Part shown: positions 8,424 through 16,749 of the stretch, piece after piece
How the letters are laid out: every line of letters starts with the position of its first letter
How positions within the stretch are numbered: position 1 is the first letter of the stretch
DNA from: a bacterium
GTDB lineage: Bacteria; Bacteroidota; Bacteroidia; Bacteroidales; Muribaculaceae
Length of the DNA: 21,175 bases
Direction: 5' to 3'
NCBI GenBank assembly: GCA_004561555.1
Contig: SFVH01000026.1
Span: 1-21,175, forward strand
The notes under the pieces: model-generated
The model's database searches: none
Told to the model about the DNA's origin: nothing
The model's input: the letters and a program-made list of their open reading frames with translations, nothing else
Position numbers and translations under genes: made by a program

Positions 8424-9005
8424 CTAAAAATTTTTAAGCACTTGATATAGCCGCTGAATGGGTAACCCCATAACATTGAAGTAGCTACCCGTGATGCCCT
8501 CCACTCCAACGAAGCCTATCCATTCTTGGATGCCGTAGGCTCCGGCTTTATCAAATGGTTGATAGTGGGAAATGTAATAAGAGATTTCATCGTCTGACAG
8601 TATGGCAAAACTCACTTCCGTAATCGTCGAAAACGACACTGTTTTTTGTTTTGTCGTGACAGTTACCCCCGTCACAACGTGATGCACGTTGCCCGACAAT
8701 CGTTTGAGCATCCGTCGTGCATCTTCAGCATCTGCTGGCTTTCCAATAACCTCTTTGCCACAGACCACGACCGTGTCGGCGGTGATGATAAGTTGGTCGT
8801 CGCCAAGATTCTTCAGATATGCCTCTGCTTTTTTGTGAGATAAAAATTCTGCCACATCATCGGCTGGCATATCTGCGGGATAACTTTCGTCAATATCTGA
8901 AAGCGTTGACACTCTGAAAGGTAGTCCTAACCCGGAGAGCAATTCTCGGCGACGCGGACTCCCGCTTGCCAAAATGATATCGTATTTATTGAGATTCTCT
9001 AACAT
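8424..9005 (-). CDS. maf: Maf family nucleoside-triphosphate pyrophosphatase
   Basis: Maf proteins hydrolyse nucleoside triphosphates such as dTTP, UTP or modified nucleotides to monophosphate and pyrophosphate, keeping non-canonical nucleotides out of nucleic acids. From ATG 9005 the product is 193 residues, the normal length. The signature SGSPRRRELL is at residues 14-23. ADTVV, GKP and the FDKAGAYGIQ motif are also present. A start at 9038 is possible in frame but would add 11 non-conserved residues (HLVGKKIIIS) and overlap kdsC; starting at 9005 puts the N terminus just ahead of the conserved strand DIILASGSPR. It is the last gene of the nitroreductase-DUF2520-kdsC-maf unit. Confidence 0.95.
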   Translation of the reverse strand: MLENLNKYDIILASGSPRRRELLSGLGLPFRVSTLSDIDESYPADMPADDVAEFLSHKKAEAYLKNLGDDQLIITADTVVVCGKEVIGKPADAEDARRMLKRLSGNVHHVVTGVTVTTKQKTVSFSTITEVSFAILSDDEISYYISHYQPFDKAGAYGIQEWIGFVGVEGITGSYFNVMGLPIQRLYQVLKNF

Positions 9006-9021
9006 AGAAATAATAATTTTT

Positions 9022-9546
9022 TTACCAACCAAATGCATGGCAGTCTTTCATCCAGTCTCCATGTGCGCGCAACACTTGCTCAATGACGTCGCGAGCACAA
9101 CCCATACCACCACAGCGCGGAGAAATGTAGCTTGCGCAGTTGAGCACATCGGCACAAGCGTCGGCAGGAGCACACGGCAATCCACAACAATGCAACACCT
9201 CAATGTCAGGGATGTCGTCACCCATAAACAGCACTTCCTCATCCTTCAATCTCCTTGCTTTTACCCAATCTTTATAGACGGGTAACTTCACCGATGCTCC
9301 GAGAAAAAGGTCTTTGATGCCTAATCCTTCAAAACGTTTGCGCACTGCTTCGGTCTTGCTACCGGTGATGATTGCCACTTCATAGCCAAGTTTCACTGCC
9401 AATTGCAAAGCATAGCCATCTTTAATATTAATCATTCTCATCGGCTCTCCATTGGGATGAAGGGGGATGGTGGAGGCGGATAACACTCCGTCCACATCAA
9501 AGGCAAACCCGCGGATTTGCTTTAGGTCATAGTTTATGCCACTCAT
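9022..9546 (-). CDS. kdsC: KdsC-type HAD phosphatase (Kdo-8-phosphate phosphatase)
   Basis: KdsC removes phosphate from 3-deoxy-D-manno-octulosonate 8-phosphate, a step in making Kdo for the lipopolysaccharide core. The 174-residue product is the capless C0-type HAD protein that forms tetramers. The nucleophile and acid/base aspartates are D17 and D19 in FDVDGVL. ITGSK is motif II, and GDDIPD (about residue 109) supplies the metal-binding aspartates. The C-terminal GGMGCARDVIEQVL matches the KdsC tail that reaches into a neighbouring subunit. The start overlaps the upstream gene's stop by ATGA. It is somewhat Cys-rich near the C-terminal third. Nearby specificities in the HAD C0 group cannot be excluded. 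Confidence 0.9.
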   Translation of the reverse strand: MSGINYDLKQIRGFAFDVDGVLSASTIPLHPNGEPMRMINIKDGYALQLAVKLGYEVAIITGSKTEAVRKRFEGLGIKDLFLGASVKLPVYKDWVKARRLKDEEVLFMGDDIPDIEVLHCCGLPCAPADACADVLNCASYISPRCGGMGCARDVIEQVLRAHGDWMKDCHAFGW

Positions 9547-10316
9547 AAATTATAGCGGTTAAAGATTTTCTCTGATAATAGTTGATACACCTCTTTCTTA
9601 TCGTCGGAGAGCATTGACAGATGAGTTTCTATTATTCCTTTGTCGCCACGTGATGCCGGACCGGTTTGCGATTTTGCAGGTCCATTGGCAACAGCCTTGC
9701 GTAGTGTCTCATCAAGAAGAGGCCGAAGCACCGAAAACGGGATATCGCTTTCTGCCAATACTTCGTCGGCAAGGGTGTAAAGATAATTGGTGTAGTTGCA
9801 TGCAAAGACAGCAGCGATATGCATTTGTCGTCTGATATTGCTGTCGGCATAATACACACAATCACTGATATCCTGAGCCAATCGTCTTATTTCTTCTGTC
9901 GTAGCTTCATTGCCACCCTCAATAAAAATCGGAACTTCTCGCATGTTCAGCGCTGAAGCTTTTGAGAAAGTTTGCAAAGGATAAAACACTCCGTAGCGGG
10001 ATATCTTCCCTGAAAACACTTCTTTGTCGACGCTTCCCGAGGTGTGAATCCACAATCCGGCACAGTGGTTTTCGCCTACGGCATTCACAATCTCCCCAAT
10101 GGCATCATCTTTAGCTGAAATGAGATAGATGTCATTGTCTTGCAGCTGCGACAATGATGTTATAGCCTCACAGCCGGATATGCGCGATGCCAACGCTTCA
10201 GCATTAGCCCTTGAGCGACTCATTACCTGAGTCACGATGTGTGTCTCCGATAATGCCGGCGCAAGATGCCACGCCACATTTCCCGCGCCTATGACGGCTA
10301 TTCGTCGTTTCTCCAT
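9543..10316 (-). CDS. Rossmann-like / DUF2520 domain protein
   Basis: The product has an N-terminal NAD(P)-binding Rossmann domain with the dinucleotide loop VIGAGNVAWHL, like the F420-dependent/6-phosphogluconate-type dehydrogenases. A helical DUF2520 domain follows (HIAAVFACNYTNYLYTLADE, then GPAKSQTGPASRGD). The GPxxTGPxxRGD stretch is the hallmark of DUF2520. Function is not established for this family; a 3-hydroxyacid or ketopantoate-type reductase activity is a guess by fold. From ATG 10316 it has 257 residues, with the Rossmann strand close to the N terminus. An in-frame ATG at 10340 would add eight residues. It overlaps the 3' end of the nitroreductase gene and couples to kdsC by an ATGA overlap. 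Confidence 0.85.
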   Translation of the reverse strand: MEKRRIAVIGAGNVAWHLAPALSETHIVTQVMSRSRANAEALASRISGCEAITSLSQLQDNDIYLISAKDDAIGEIVNAVGENHCAGLWIHTSGSVDKEVFSGKISRYGVFYPLQTFSKASALNMREVPIFIEGGNEATTEEIRRLAQDISDCVYYADSNIRRQMHIAAVFACNYTNYLYTLADEVLAESDIPFSVLRPLLDETLRKAVANGPAKSQTGPASRGDKGIIETHLSMLSDDKKEVYQLLSEKIFNRYNL

Positions 10317-10837
10317 TGGGCGATGTGCACTTTCTCCCATTTACATTTGTCTTCGTCGAGACGTTTGCGCTCTTCATCCTTCTCTCCGATAGAGATTACA
10401 CAAAGCACCCTCATATCCATAGGGATGCCAAGTAGCTCCTTTACGTTCTCTTCTGCCGATTTGCCGTCTTTGTCGTAGCGTTCGCGTACTTGTATCCAGC
10501 AGCTACCCAATCCCAGGTCTTGTGCTTGAAGTTGTATGGCAAAAGTGGCTACCGAGCCGTCTTCCACCCACACGTCGCTCTCGTAGGGATTAAGCACCAC
10601 CACTATCGCTATTGCAGCTCCGGCAATAGGACGAGCCCCAAATTCTTTGCATTGGCTAAGTTTCTCAAGCATCGCTTTGTCTTCAACCACAACAAACTGC
10701 CAGGGCATTTTGCTTTTAGAAGAGGGCGAAGCCAGTGCGGCTTCAAGGATTAATCTCACGCTATCAGAAGAAATTTCGCTCTCCTTATATTTTCTGATAC
10801 TGCGTCGGTTGTAGAGTAGGTCGTGAAAGTCGTTCAT
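10298..10837 (-). CDS. Nitroreductase family FMN-dependent oxidoreductase
   Basis: This 179-residue protein belongs to the NfsA/FRase-like nitroreductase family, flavoproteins that reduce nitroaromatics, quinones or related substrates with NAD(P)H. The FMN phosphate-binding start RRSIRKY is at residues 11-17. It is followed by SPSSKSKMPWQFVVVE, which contacts the flavin, and by the central helix region with GLGSCWIQ. The short length fits the compact group found in anaerobes. It is the first gene of the four-gene minus-strand unit, with a consensus -7 box just upstream. Natural substrate unknown. Confidence 0.92.
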   Translation of the reverse strand: MNDFHDLLYNRRSIRKYKESEISSDSVRLILEAALASPSSKSKMPWQFVVVEDKAMLEKLSQCKEFGARPIAGAAIAIVVVLNPYESDVWVEDGSVATFAIQLQAQDLGLGSCWIQVRERYDKDGKSAEENVKELLGIPMDMRVLCVISIGEKDEERKRLDEDKCKWEKVHIAQWRNDE

Positions 10838-10868
10838 ACTTATAATTTTTTCTTTTTGTTTTCTTCCA

Positions 10869-10876
10869 CAAATGTA
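10869..10876 (-). promoter_or_regulatory. -7 element of the nitroreductase-maf unit promoter
   Basis: CAAATGTA reads TACATTTG on the minus strand, a perfect TAnnTTTG element 32 bp before the nitroreductase ATG. No good -33 TTTG is seen at 19-21 bp spacing. The 123-bp divergent gap also has to contain the porT promoter, for which I find no clear consensus. Confidence 0.5.
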
Positions 10877-10960
10877 GCGAATATTTCCCGAAAGAAGATG
10901 TTTTTAGCGAAATTTTGAAACTATTGCAATAACATCGACTTTTTTGCGTTTTATTCTTGT

Positions 10961-11680
10961 ATGAAGAAGTGCACAATATTCATATTGATAGTTATCGTTG
11001 CCTCGTGTTTCGGCAATATAGCGGCTCAGGATAATGATAAAATCCTCAATCGCCCTTATGCCGATATGAGGCGATTACACTATGGCTTCTCAGTGGGATT
11101 TCACAATCAAAACCTTAATCTCACTCATAATGGTTTTGTCACTGAGAGCGGTGAAGCGTGGTTTGGCGAGGTGGCTGAACTATCGCCCGGATTTTGTGTG
11201 AATATCATGGCAGATTTGCGCTTGGCTGAGCATTTCAACTTGCGCTTGTCGCCGGGAATGTATTTCGGAAGTAAGACAGTGACTTTTCGTGAAGCTCAGT
11301 CAGGAAAGCTGGAAAAGCAGAATCTGAAGAATAGCAGTGTTGTGGTGCCATTAGATGTGAAAATGTCAGGCAACCGTTATCACAACATTCGTCCTTATGT
11401 CACCGCCGGCGCTTTGGCGGCATTTGATGTGGCAAAGCGTAAAGACGGCGAACTGCTCCAATTGTCGCAGTCCGACTATTATCTGACAGTGGGTTTCGGG
11501 TTAGATGTCTATCTCCCGTTTTTTAAGTTTATCCCGGAGGTGAAATTTTGTTTCGGTCTAAATGACGTGCTTAAAAAAGACCGATCGGACCTCGTTGATG
11601 ACCCTGTGAAACAGGTGTTTACTCAGTCGTTGTCAAAGGTAAAGTCAAACATGGTGGTATTTACTTTTTATTTTGAATAG
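10961..11680 (+). CDS. porT: T9SS outer-membrane protein PorT
   Basis: PorT (SprT in Flavobacterium) is an outer-membrane beta-barrel needed for type IX secretion. The 239-residue product has a signal peptide ending at about residue 22 (FGNIAAQ). Family features follow: RPYADMRRLHYGFSVGF at the mature N terminus, SPGFCVNIMADLRLAEHFNLRLSPG, NIRPYVTAGA and GFGLDVYLPFFKFIPEVKF, all amphipathic strands with the 'DLRL..NLRL.PG' pattern of PorT. It ends in an aromatic-containing strand (VFTFYFE), as barrels do. The stop is only 3 nt before porP, so both are one transcript. In Porphyromonas gingivalis porT is, from memory, not next to porPKLMN, so linkage here is notable. Confidence 0.88.
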   Translation: MKKCTIFILIVIVASCFGNIAAQDNDKILNRPYADMRRLHYGFSVGFHNQNLNLTHNGFVTESGEAWFGEVAELSPGFCVNIMADLRLAEHFNLRLSPGMYFGSKTVTFREAQSGKLEKQNLKNSSVVVPLDVKMSGNRYHNIRPYVTAGALAAFDVAKRKDGELLQLSQSDYYLTVGFGLDVYLPFFKFIPEVKFCFGLNDVLKKDRSDLVDDPVKQVFTQSLSKVKSNMVVFTFYFE

Positions 11681-11683
11681 GCG

Positions 11684-12673
11684 GTGAAAAAAATTGAAGA
11701 TATAAAAAAACGAATAATTGTTGCCATTATTTCTTTGGTAGCGTTTTTCAATTTGTCCGCTCAAGTAGATACTCAACTATCGCAATATTGGGCAATGCCT
11801 GCCTATTACAATCCGGCAGCAACCGGATTAACCGATTTCCTTCACATCACTGCCGGCTCGCGTCTGCAATGGGTGGGAATGCCTAATGCGCCCACTTCTT
11901 TTATCGCAACCGCTGATATGCCGGTGAAAGTGTTGGGCAAGCGTGTCGGTGTAGGTGTGGCGCTTCAACAAGAAAGTCTCGGGTTGTTTTCCAACTTAAA
12001 TGTCGGTGTGCAAGGCTCTTATAAACTTAAACTTTTCAAAGGCGAACTCGGCATCGGTGTGCAAGTGGGACTTTTCGACCAAGGTTTTAAAGGGTCGGAG
12101 GTGTATATCCCTGATGGTGACGAAGCTCACGACAGCAACGACAATGCTATCCCCACACAAGACCTCCACGGCACGGCTTTTGATATGAATCTTGGTGTGT
12201 ATTACACTCACAAATATTTTTGGACCGGCATTTCTGCAACTCACATCATGGAGCCTACAGTAAAGCTTAACACATCGGAAGGTAGCGACGACTCAGGATA
12301 TGAGTCGCAAGCCGGCAGATTACTTTATTTCATTGCCGGTGGCAATATTCCAATAAAAAATACGTTATTTGAAATACAGCCATCTTTGCTTTTGCGCTCT
12401 AATTTGGGCGATATGACGCAAGGGGAGCTCACAGCGCGTGTGCGCTACAACAAATTCATTTCCGGTGGTGTGGCTTATCGTTGGAATGATGCCGTGTCGG
12501 TGATGGTAGCTGCGGAATTTAAAAATTTCTTTGTCGGTTATAGCTTCGACTATCCGACATCGGCAATTAAAAAAGCCAGCAGTGGCAGCCACGAAATCCT
12601 TGTGGGTTACAGTATGAAATTGAATTTGTCAGGACAAAATAAAAACAAACACAAGAGTATTCGCATAATGTAA
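11684..12673 (+). CDS. porP: T9SS outer-membrane protein PorP (PorP/SprF family)
   Basis: PorP/SprF proteins are outer-membrane barrels that work with the PorK/PorN ring and, in some relatives, hold secreted proteins at the surface. The 329-residue product has a long signal peptide (to about NLSAQ, residue 27). The family hallmark QLSQYWAMPAYYNPAATG follows, and later GSRLQWVG and GVALQQESLGLFSN. The start is GTG 11684, 3 nt after the porT stop; no other start precedes the signal peptide. It lies 4 nt before porK. As the copy inside the porKLMN operon it is likely the core PorP and not one of the effector-linked paralogues. Confidence 0.95.
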   Translation: MKKIEDIKKRIIVAIISLVAFFNLSAQVDTQLSQYWAMPAYYNPAATGLTDFLHITAGSRLQWVGMPNAPTSFIATADMPVKVLGKRVGVGVALQQESLGLFSNLNVGVQGSYKLKLFKGELGIGVQVGLFDQGFKGSEVYIPDGDEAHDSNDNAIPTQDLHGTAFDMNLGVYYTHKYFWTGISATHIMEPTVKLNTSEGSDDSGYESQAGRLLYFIAGGNIPIKNTLFEIQPSLLLRSNLGDMTQGELTARVRYNKFISGGVAYRWNDAVSVMVAAEFKNFFVGYSFDYPTSAIKKASSGSHEILVGYSMKLNLSGQNKNKHKSIRIM

Positions 12674-12677
12674 GGAT

Positions 12678-14105
12678 ATGAAAAAAACAGCAAGTTATAT
12701 CGCAATCGCTACTTTGGCCACTTCCTGTGCTTTCTCTCCGAAGACTTCTATCGGAGGTGACGGCGGTGAAGTGACCGGTGTGAGAGGTACAGCTCTCGGT
12801 GAGCCTACTCCTTATGGGATGGTGCTCGTTGACCGTGGCTCTATGGCTCTTGGCCCTAACGCTGATGATTCCGTATGGAACATAAAGGCTAAACCTAATG
12901 GCGCTTCTGTAGAGTCGTTTTGGATAGATGAAACGGAGGTGTCTAATGCCAAGTATCGCCAATTTGTGTATTGGGTGCGCGACTCTATTATTCGTGAACG
13001 GTTGGCAGAAGTCGATGAGGAGTTTAAAATTGAGGAGGATAAAGAAGGCAATCCTATTAAGCCTTATCTCAATTGGAAAAAGCCTATCCCTTGGAAAAAT
13101 CCCACCGAAGACGAGCAACGTGCCATCGAAAGTGTTTATAAGATTAATCCCATTACCGGTGTGTCGGAGCTTGATGTGGCTCAACTAAACTATCGATATG
13201 AGATTTATAATCTCACAGAGGCAGCAAAACGCAAAAATCGCCTTGACCCGAAGCGTCGTAACTACAATACCGATATTCCTGTGGATACCGAAAACCCGAC
13301 AATCTCCAAGGATACTGCTTATGTCAACGATAATGGCGAAATTGTCCGTGAAACAATCATTCGTCAATTGTCGTCCGACTATGATTTCCTCAACACTTAT
13401 ATTGTAAATGTTTATCCCGACACTACGGTGTGGATAAACGATTTTGAAAATGCTTACAATGAGCCTTATACACGCTTATATTTCTCTCATCCGGGTTATT
13501 CCGACTATCCTGTTGTAGGGGTATCGTGGGAGCAAGCCAATGCCTTTGCCAACTGGCGCACCGACTATCTGCGACGCTCACTCGGTAAGCAAGGCGTGTA
13601 TATCGAGCCTTATCGTTTGCCCACTGAGGCTGAATGGGAATTTGCCGCTCGTGCCGGAGAAAGCGATAATCGTTATCCGTGGGCAGGTGATATGCCTATG
13701 ACCGACGATGGTTGTTTCTATGCTAATCTAAAGCCCGGCGAGGGTAATTATGTGCGTGATGGAAATCTTATCACTTCAAAATGCGGTACATATGAGCCTA
13801 ATGATTTCGGTGTCTACGATATGGCAGGCAACGTCAGCGAATGGACTTCTACCGCTTATACCGAGAGCATTGACCGACTACGTTCGGACATCAACCCTGA
13901 ATATCGTTATGATGCCGCTCTTGAAGATCCTTACAGAATGAAGCGTAAGGTGATTCGTGGAGGCTCTTGGAAAGATATTGCTCACAATGTGAGAGCCGAC
14001 CTGAGAGCTTGGGAATATCAAAACGAGCAGCGTTCATTTATCGGATTCCGTTGTGTGCGCACACAAATTGGTTTTGCCAAGGGCAAGATGAAAGTAAAAA
14101 AATAG
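12678..14105 (+). CDS. porK: T9SS ring lipoprotein PorK/GldK
   Basis: PorK is the outer-membrane lipoprotein that forms, with PorN, the large periplasmic ring of the T9SS. A lipoprotein signal peptide is visible, with the lipid-bearing cysteine at C17 (ATSC). The remainder resembles the formylglycine-generating-enzyme/sulfatase-modifying fold: GVSWEQANAFANWRT, LPTEAEWEFAARAG, YDMAGNVSEWT, IRGGSWKD and IGFRCVRT. In PorK this fold is structural, with no known oxidase role. A long insert between about residues 100 and 255 carries the PorK-specific region. At 475 residues it is in the usual range. It lies between porP (4 nt) and porL (29 nt). Confidence 0.96.
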   Translation: MKKTASYIAIATLATSCAFSPKTSIGGDGGEVTGVRGTALGEPTPYGMVLVDRGSMALGPNADDSVWNIKAKPNGASVESFWIDETEVSNAKYRQFVYWVRDSIIRERLAEVDEEFKIEEDKEGNPIKPYLNWKKPIPWKNPTEDEQRAIESVYKINPITGVSELDVAQLNYRYEIYNLTEAAKRKNRLDPKRRNYNTDIPVDTENPTISKDTAYVNDNGEIVRETIIRQLSSDYDFLNTYIVNVYPDTTVWINDFENAYNEPYTRLYFSHPGYSDYPVVGVSWEQANAFANWRTDYLRRSLGKQGVYIEPYRLPTEAEWEFAARAGESDNRYPWAGDMPMTDDGCFYANLKPGEGNYVRDGNLITSKCGTYEPNDFGVYDMAGNVSEWTSTAYTESIDRLRSDINPEYRYDAALEDPYRMKRKVIRGGSWKDIAHNVRADLRAWEYQNEQRSFIGFRCVRTQIGFAKGKMKVKK

Positions 14106-14134
14106 TTTAGTCCTTTTATTTCTGTTTTTGAATT

Positions 14135-15109
14135 ATGGGAAAAATAAAAAAATATAAAAACGGCATTGAGGCTTTTCTCTCCGGTGAGAAAGGTCAGCGT
14201 TTTTTCAATTTCGCTTATAGTATAGGTGCCGCCGTCGTAATTTGGGGTGCTCTCTTCAAAATCCTTCACCTTCCCGGTGGTAATGCCCTCTTGTCGATTG
14301 GTATGGGCACTGAGGTGTTGATGTTTGTCTTGACTGCTTTCGACCGCCCTCCTCGTGAGTATCATTGGGAAGAGGTATTTGAAGTGTTTAACACTAAAAA
14401 CCCCGAGGACCGTCCGGATTTTAAAGGTGGTGCAGGGGGGATGATTATTGGTGGAGTGGCAACCGGTAGCAACAGCGAGGATTCCGCCGACCATGGTAAG
14501 GGTGCCGCTGCTAATGCCGCTTCCGGCACTATTATTATCGGTGGCGCATCTTCGGTGGATATGGAGGGAGCAACAACGGCTTCTACTTCTACTGCCGACA
14601 CCCTAACCTCTATTGCCGAGCAGATGAAGCAATTGCAGGAAACCACCGAGGCTCTCAATCGTGTGTCGTCGACATTGCTCGACAGCTATCGTGTGGTGTC
14701 AGAAAACAGCGACAACATCACCAACAGTGCCGCTGGATATGTAGACCAAATGACGAGTTTGAACAGAAATATTGCCGGATTAAACACCATTTATGAGATT
14801 CAGCTAAAGAGCATTTCTTCTCAACTCGACAACATTGACCGCGTCAATAAAGGGCTGAAGGAGATTAGCGCCATGTATGACCGTGCTGCCGCTCAGAGCG
14901 ATAGCTATTGTGCAGAAACACAAAAGATGGCTTTATATATGAAGCAGCTCAACTCCGTATATGAAAAGATGATTACGGCTATGACTATCAATATGCAAAA
15001 TCCGCTTGCCGCTCAAGCCTCAGCTCCGGTAACTCCAAAAATGCCGGATGCCAAGCCGGCAGAGGAGCCGCAACCGCCTACAATCCCTCTCGCTGATTTG
15101 AATGCATAA
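14135..15109 (+). CDS. porL: T9SS inner-membrane motor protein PorL/GldL
   Basis: PorL is the stator-like inner-membrane subunit that, with PorM, uses the proton gradient to drive the T9SS. Two hydrophobic helices are visible at about residues 25-45 (NFAYSIGAAVVIWGALFKIL) and 51-69. The second carries a buried glutamate, E60 in GTEVLMF, which corresponds to the conserved proton-coupling Glu of the family. LPGGNALLSIGMG joins them. The 324-residue protein continues into a cytoplasmic part with Gly-rich stretches (about 96-147), then a long helical region (about 155-280) and a Pro-rich C terminus. The gene lies in the standard porK-L-M-N order. Confidence 0.96.
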   Translation: MGKIKKYKNGIEAFLSGEKGQRFFNFAYSIGAAVVIWGALFKILHLPGGNALLSIGMGTEVLMFVLTAFDRPPREYHWEEVFEVFNTKNPEDRPDFKGGAGGMIIGGVATGSNSEDSADHGKGAAANAASGTIIIGGASSVDMEGATTASTSTADTLTSIAEQMKQLQETTEALNRVSSTLLDSYRVVSENSDNITNSAAGYVDQMTSLNRNIAGLNTIYEIQLKSISSQLDNIDRVNKGLKEISAMYDRAAAQSDSYCAETQKMALYMKQLNSVYEKMITAMTINMQNPLAAQASAPVTPKMPDAKPAEEPQPPTIPLADLNA

Positions 15110-15150
15110 CAATTAATTGATTTTAGAAATTTTCAGAACTCTAATTAATA

Positions 15151-16716
15151 ATGGGTGCTAATGGAAATGTAGCAAGAATGTCGCCTCGTCAGAAGATGAT
15201 TAACCTTATGTACATCGTACTGACGGCTATGCTTGCGCTCAATGTGTCGAGCGACGTGCTCAACGGCTTCAGTCTTGTCGAGGATGGTTTGAAACGTACT
15301 AACTCCAACGTCAGCGACCGTAACGCCGCCCTTTATCTGCAGCTCGAAGAGTTTTGCAAGCAAAATCCGCAGAAAGGTAAGGTGTGGTATGACAAAGCCA
15401 CGGAGGTTAGAAAAAAGACCATCGCTCTTTGCTCCTTCATTGATTCTCTCAAACTTATGATTGTGAGAGATGCTGATGGCGATGAAGGAAAGGTGGATAA
15501 CATCCTTAATCAAGATAATTTGGAGGCTTCTTCAAAAATTATGGTCACTTACGGAAACGGCAACAAGCTACAACAGCGTTTGATTGCTTATCGCGATTAT
15601 ATCTCTGCGTTTGTGCCCGACAGCACCAAGCGAAATGCTATCCGTAAGTCGCTCACTCCGCGTCCGGTGCCTCAGAAAGATTCGATGATTGAGGTGCCTT
15701 GGGTAACCGGTATGTTTGAGAATATGCCTGTGGTCGCTTCCGTGACTCTGCTCTCGAAGATTCAAAACGACGTGCTCTTCGCTGAAGGCGAAGCTCTTGC
15801 CGCTTTGCTGAACAATGTGGATGCCGGTGACGTGCGAGTAAATCAGCTCGATGCTTTTGTTATCCCCAATTCCCGTTTGGTGATGAGGGGTGGTAAATAT
15901 ACTGCCGACATCGTACTCGCCGCCGTTGATACTACTCAGCGTCCGGCTATCTTTATCGGTGGAAAACAATTGCCGGAGAATTCGCGCACTTACGAGTTTT
16001 CTACTTCACAAGTAGGTACATTTAACTACTCCGGTTATCTTGAAGTGGTGCATGGCGACGGCTCGGTGTCGAAGTTGCCTTTCCAATCTGATTATACTGT
16101 GATTGAGCCTACGGCAACCGTTTCGGCAACAATGATGAATGTGCTTTATGCCGGTATCGATAATCCTATAAGCATTTCTGTGCCGGGGGTGCCGCAAAAT
16201 GCCGTTTCGGCTACAATGACCAATGGCTCGCTTGCTCGCAGTGGCGACCAATGGCTTGCACGCCCCACTACTGTTGGCTCGGAATGTGTGATTTCAGTAT
16301 CGGCTACTATCGAGGGCAGAGCACAAACGGTGTCTACCGCTTCTTTCCGCGTAAGAAAGCTTCCCGACCCAACCGCTTATATCGCATACAAAGACTCCAA
16401 GGGTAATGAAGAGCGCTATAAAGGTTCGAAACCTTTTGCCAAATCTATACTCCTCTCTTGTGGGGGTATCGGTGCTGCAATCGACGACAACCTTCTTAAT
16501 GTGCAGTATTCGGTAATAGAGTTTGAAACAGTGGTGTTTGACTCCATGGGTAATGCAATCCCCGAAAAGAGTAATGGCGCAAAATTCTCGGAACGTCAAA
16601 TCACGAGCTTCCGCCGTCTCTCGCGTGGCAAACGCTTCTACATCACTCGCATACGTGCTAAGGGACCGGATGGTATTGTTCGCGACCTTTCGCCGTTGGA
16701 AGTAATCGTTAACTAA
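15151..16716 (+). CDS. porM: T9SS inner-membrane/periplasmic motor protein PorM/GldM
   Basis: PorM dimers span the periplasm and link the PorL motor to the PorK-PorN ring. The 521-residue product starts with a short cytoplasmic tail containing R9 and R13. One membrane helix follows (about 16-32, MINLMYIVLTAMLALNV), then ValSer-rich, beta-strand-rich periplasmic domains. The N-terminal signature RQKMINLMYIVLTAMLALNV is strongly conserved in GldM/PorM; the Arg before it is known to pair with the PorL glutamate. Beta domains (for example ATVSATMMNVLYAGIDNPIS) correspond to the D2-D4 modules. It is 41 nt after porL and 33 nt before porN. Confidence 0.96.
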   Translation: MGANGNVARMSPRQKMINLMYIVLTAMLALNVSSDVLNGFSLVEDGLKRTNSNVSDRNAALYLQLEEFCKQNPQKGKVWYDKATEVRKKTIALCSFIDSLKLMIVRDADGDEGKVDNILNQDNLEASSKIMVTYGNGNKLQQRLIAYRDYISAFVPDSTKRNAIRKSLTPRPVPQKDSMIEVPWVTGMFENMPVVASVTLLSKIQNDVLFAEGEALAALLNNVDAGDVRVNQLDAFVIPNSRLVMRGGKYTADIVLAAVDTTQRPAIFIGGKQLPENSRTYEFSTSQVGTFNYSGYLEVVHGDGSVSKLPFQSDYTVIEPTATVSATMMNVLYAGIDNPISISVPGVPQNAVSATMTNGSLARSGDQWLARPTTVGSECVISVSATIEGRAQTVSTASFRVRKLPDPTAYIAYKDSKGNEERYKGSKPFAKSILLSCGGIGAAIDDNLLNVQYSVIEFETVVFDSMGNAIPEKSNGAKFSERQITSFRRLSRGKRFYITRIRAKGPDGIVRDLSPLEVIVN

Positions 16717-16749
16717 TTGTGTCACTATCGATAATTCATTCTCAGATAT

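Noticed and set aside
10952..10959. TATTCTTG as a -7 element for porT
   Set aside because: It is one mismatch from TAnnTTTG but sits 1 nt before the porT ATG, leaving no room for a leader; the signal peptide start at 10961 is convincing.
12567..13184. Long antisense ORF (205 codons) across the porP-porK junction
   Set aside because: It is the complement of two well-supported T9SS genes; composition is Arg/His/Ile-rich as expected of a shadow frame, with no promoter or domain.
12678..14105. Reading the sulfatase-modifying domain of PorK as an active formylglycine-generating enzyme
   Set aside because: The lipoprotein signal, the gene order and the family insert all fit PorK, in which this fold is structural.
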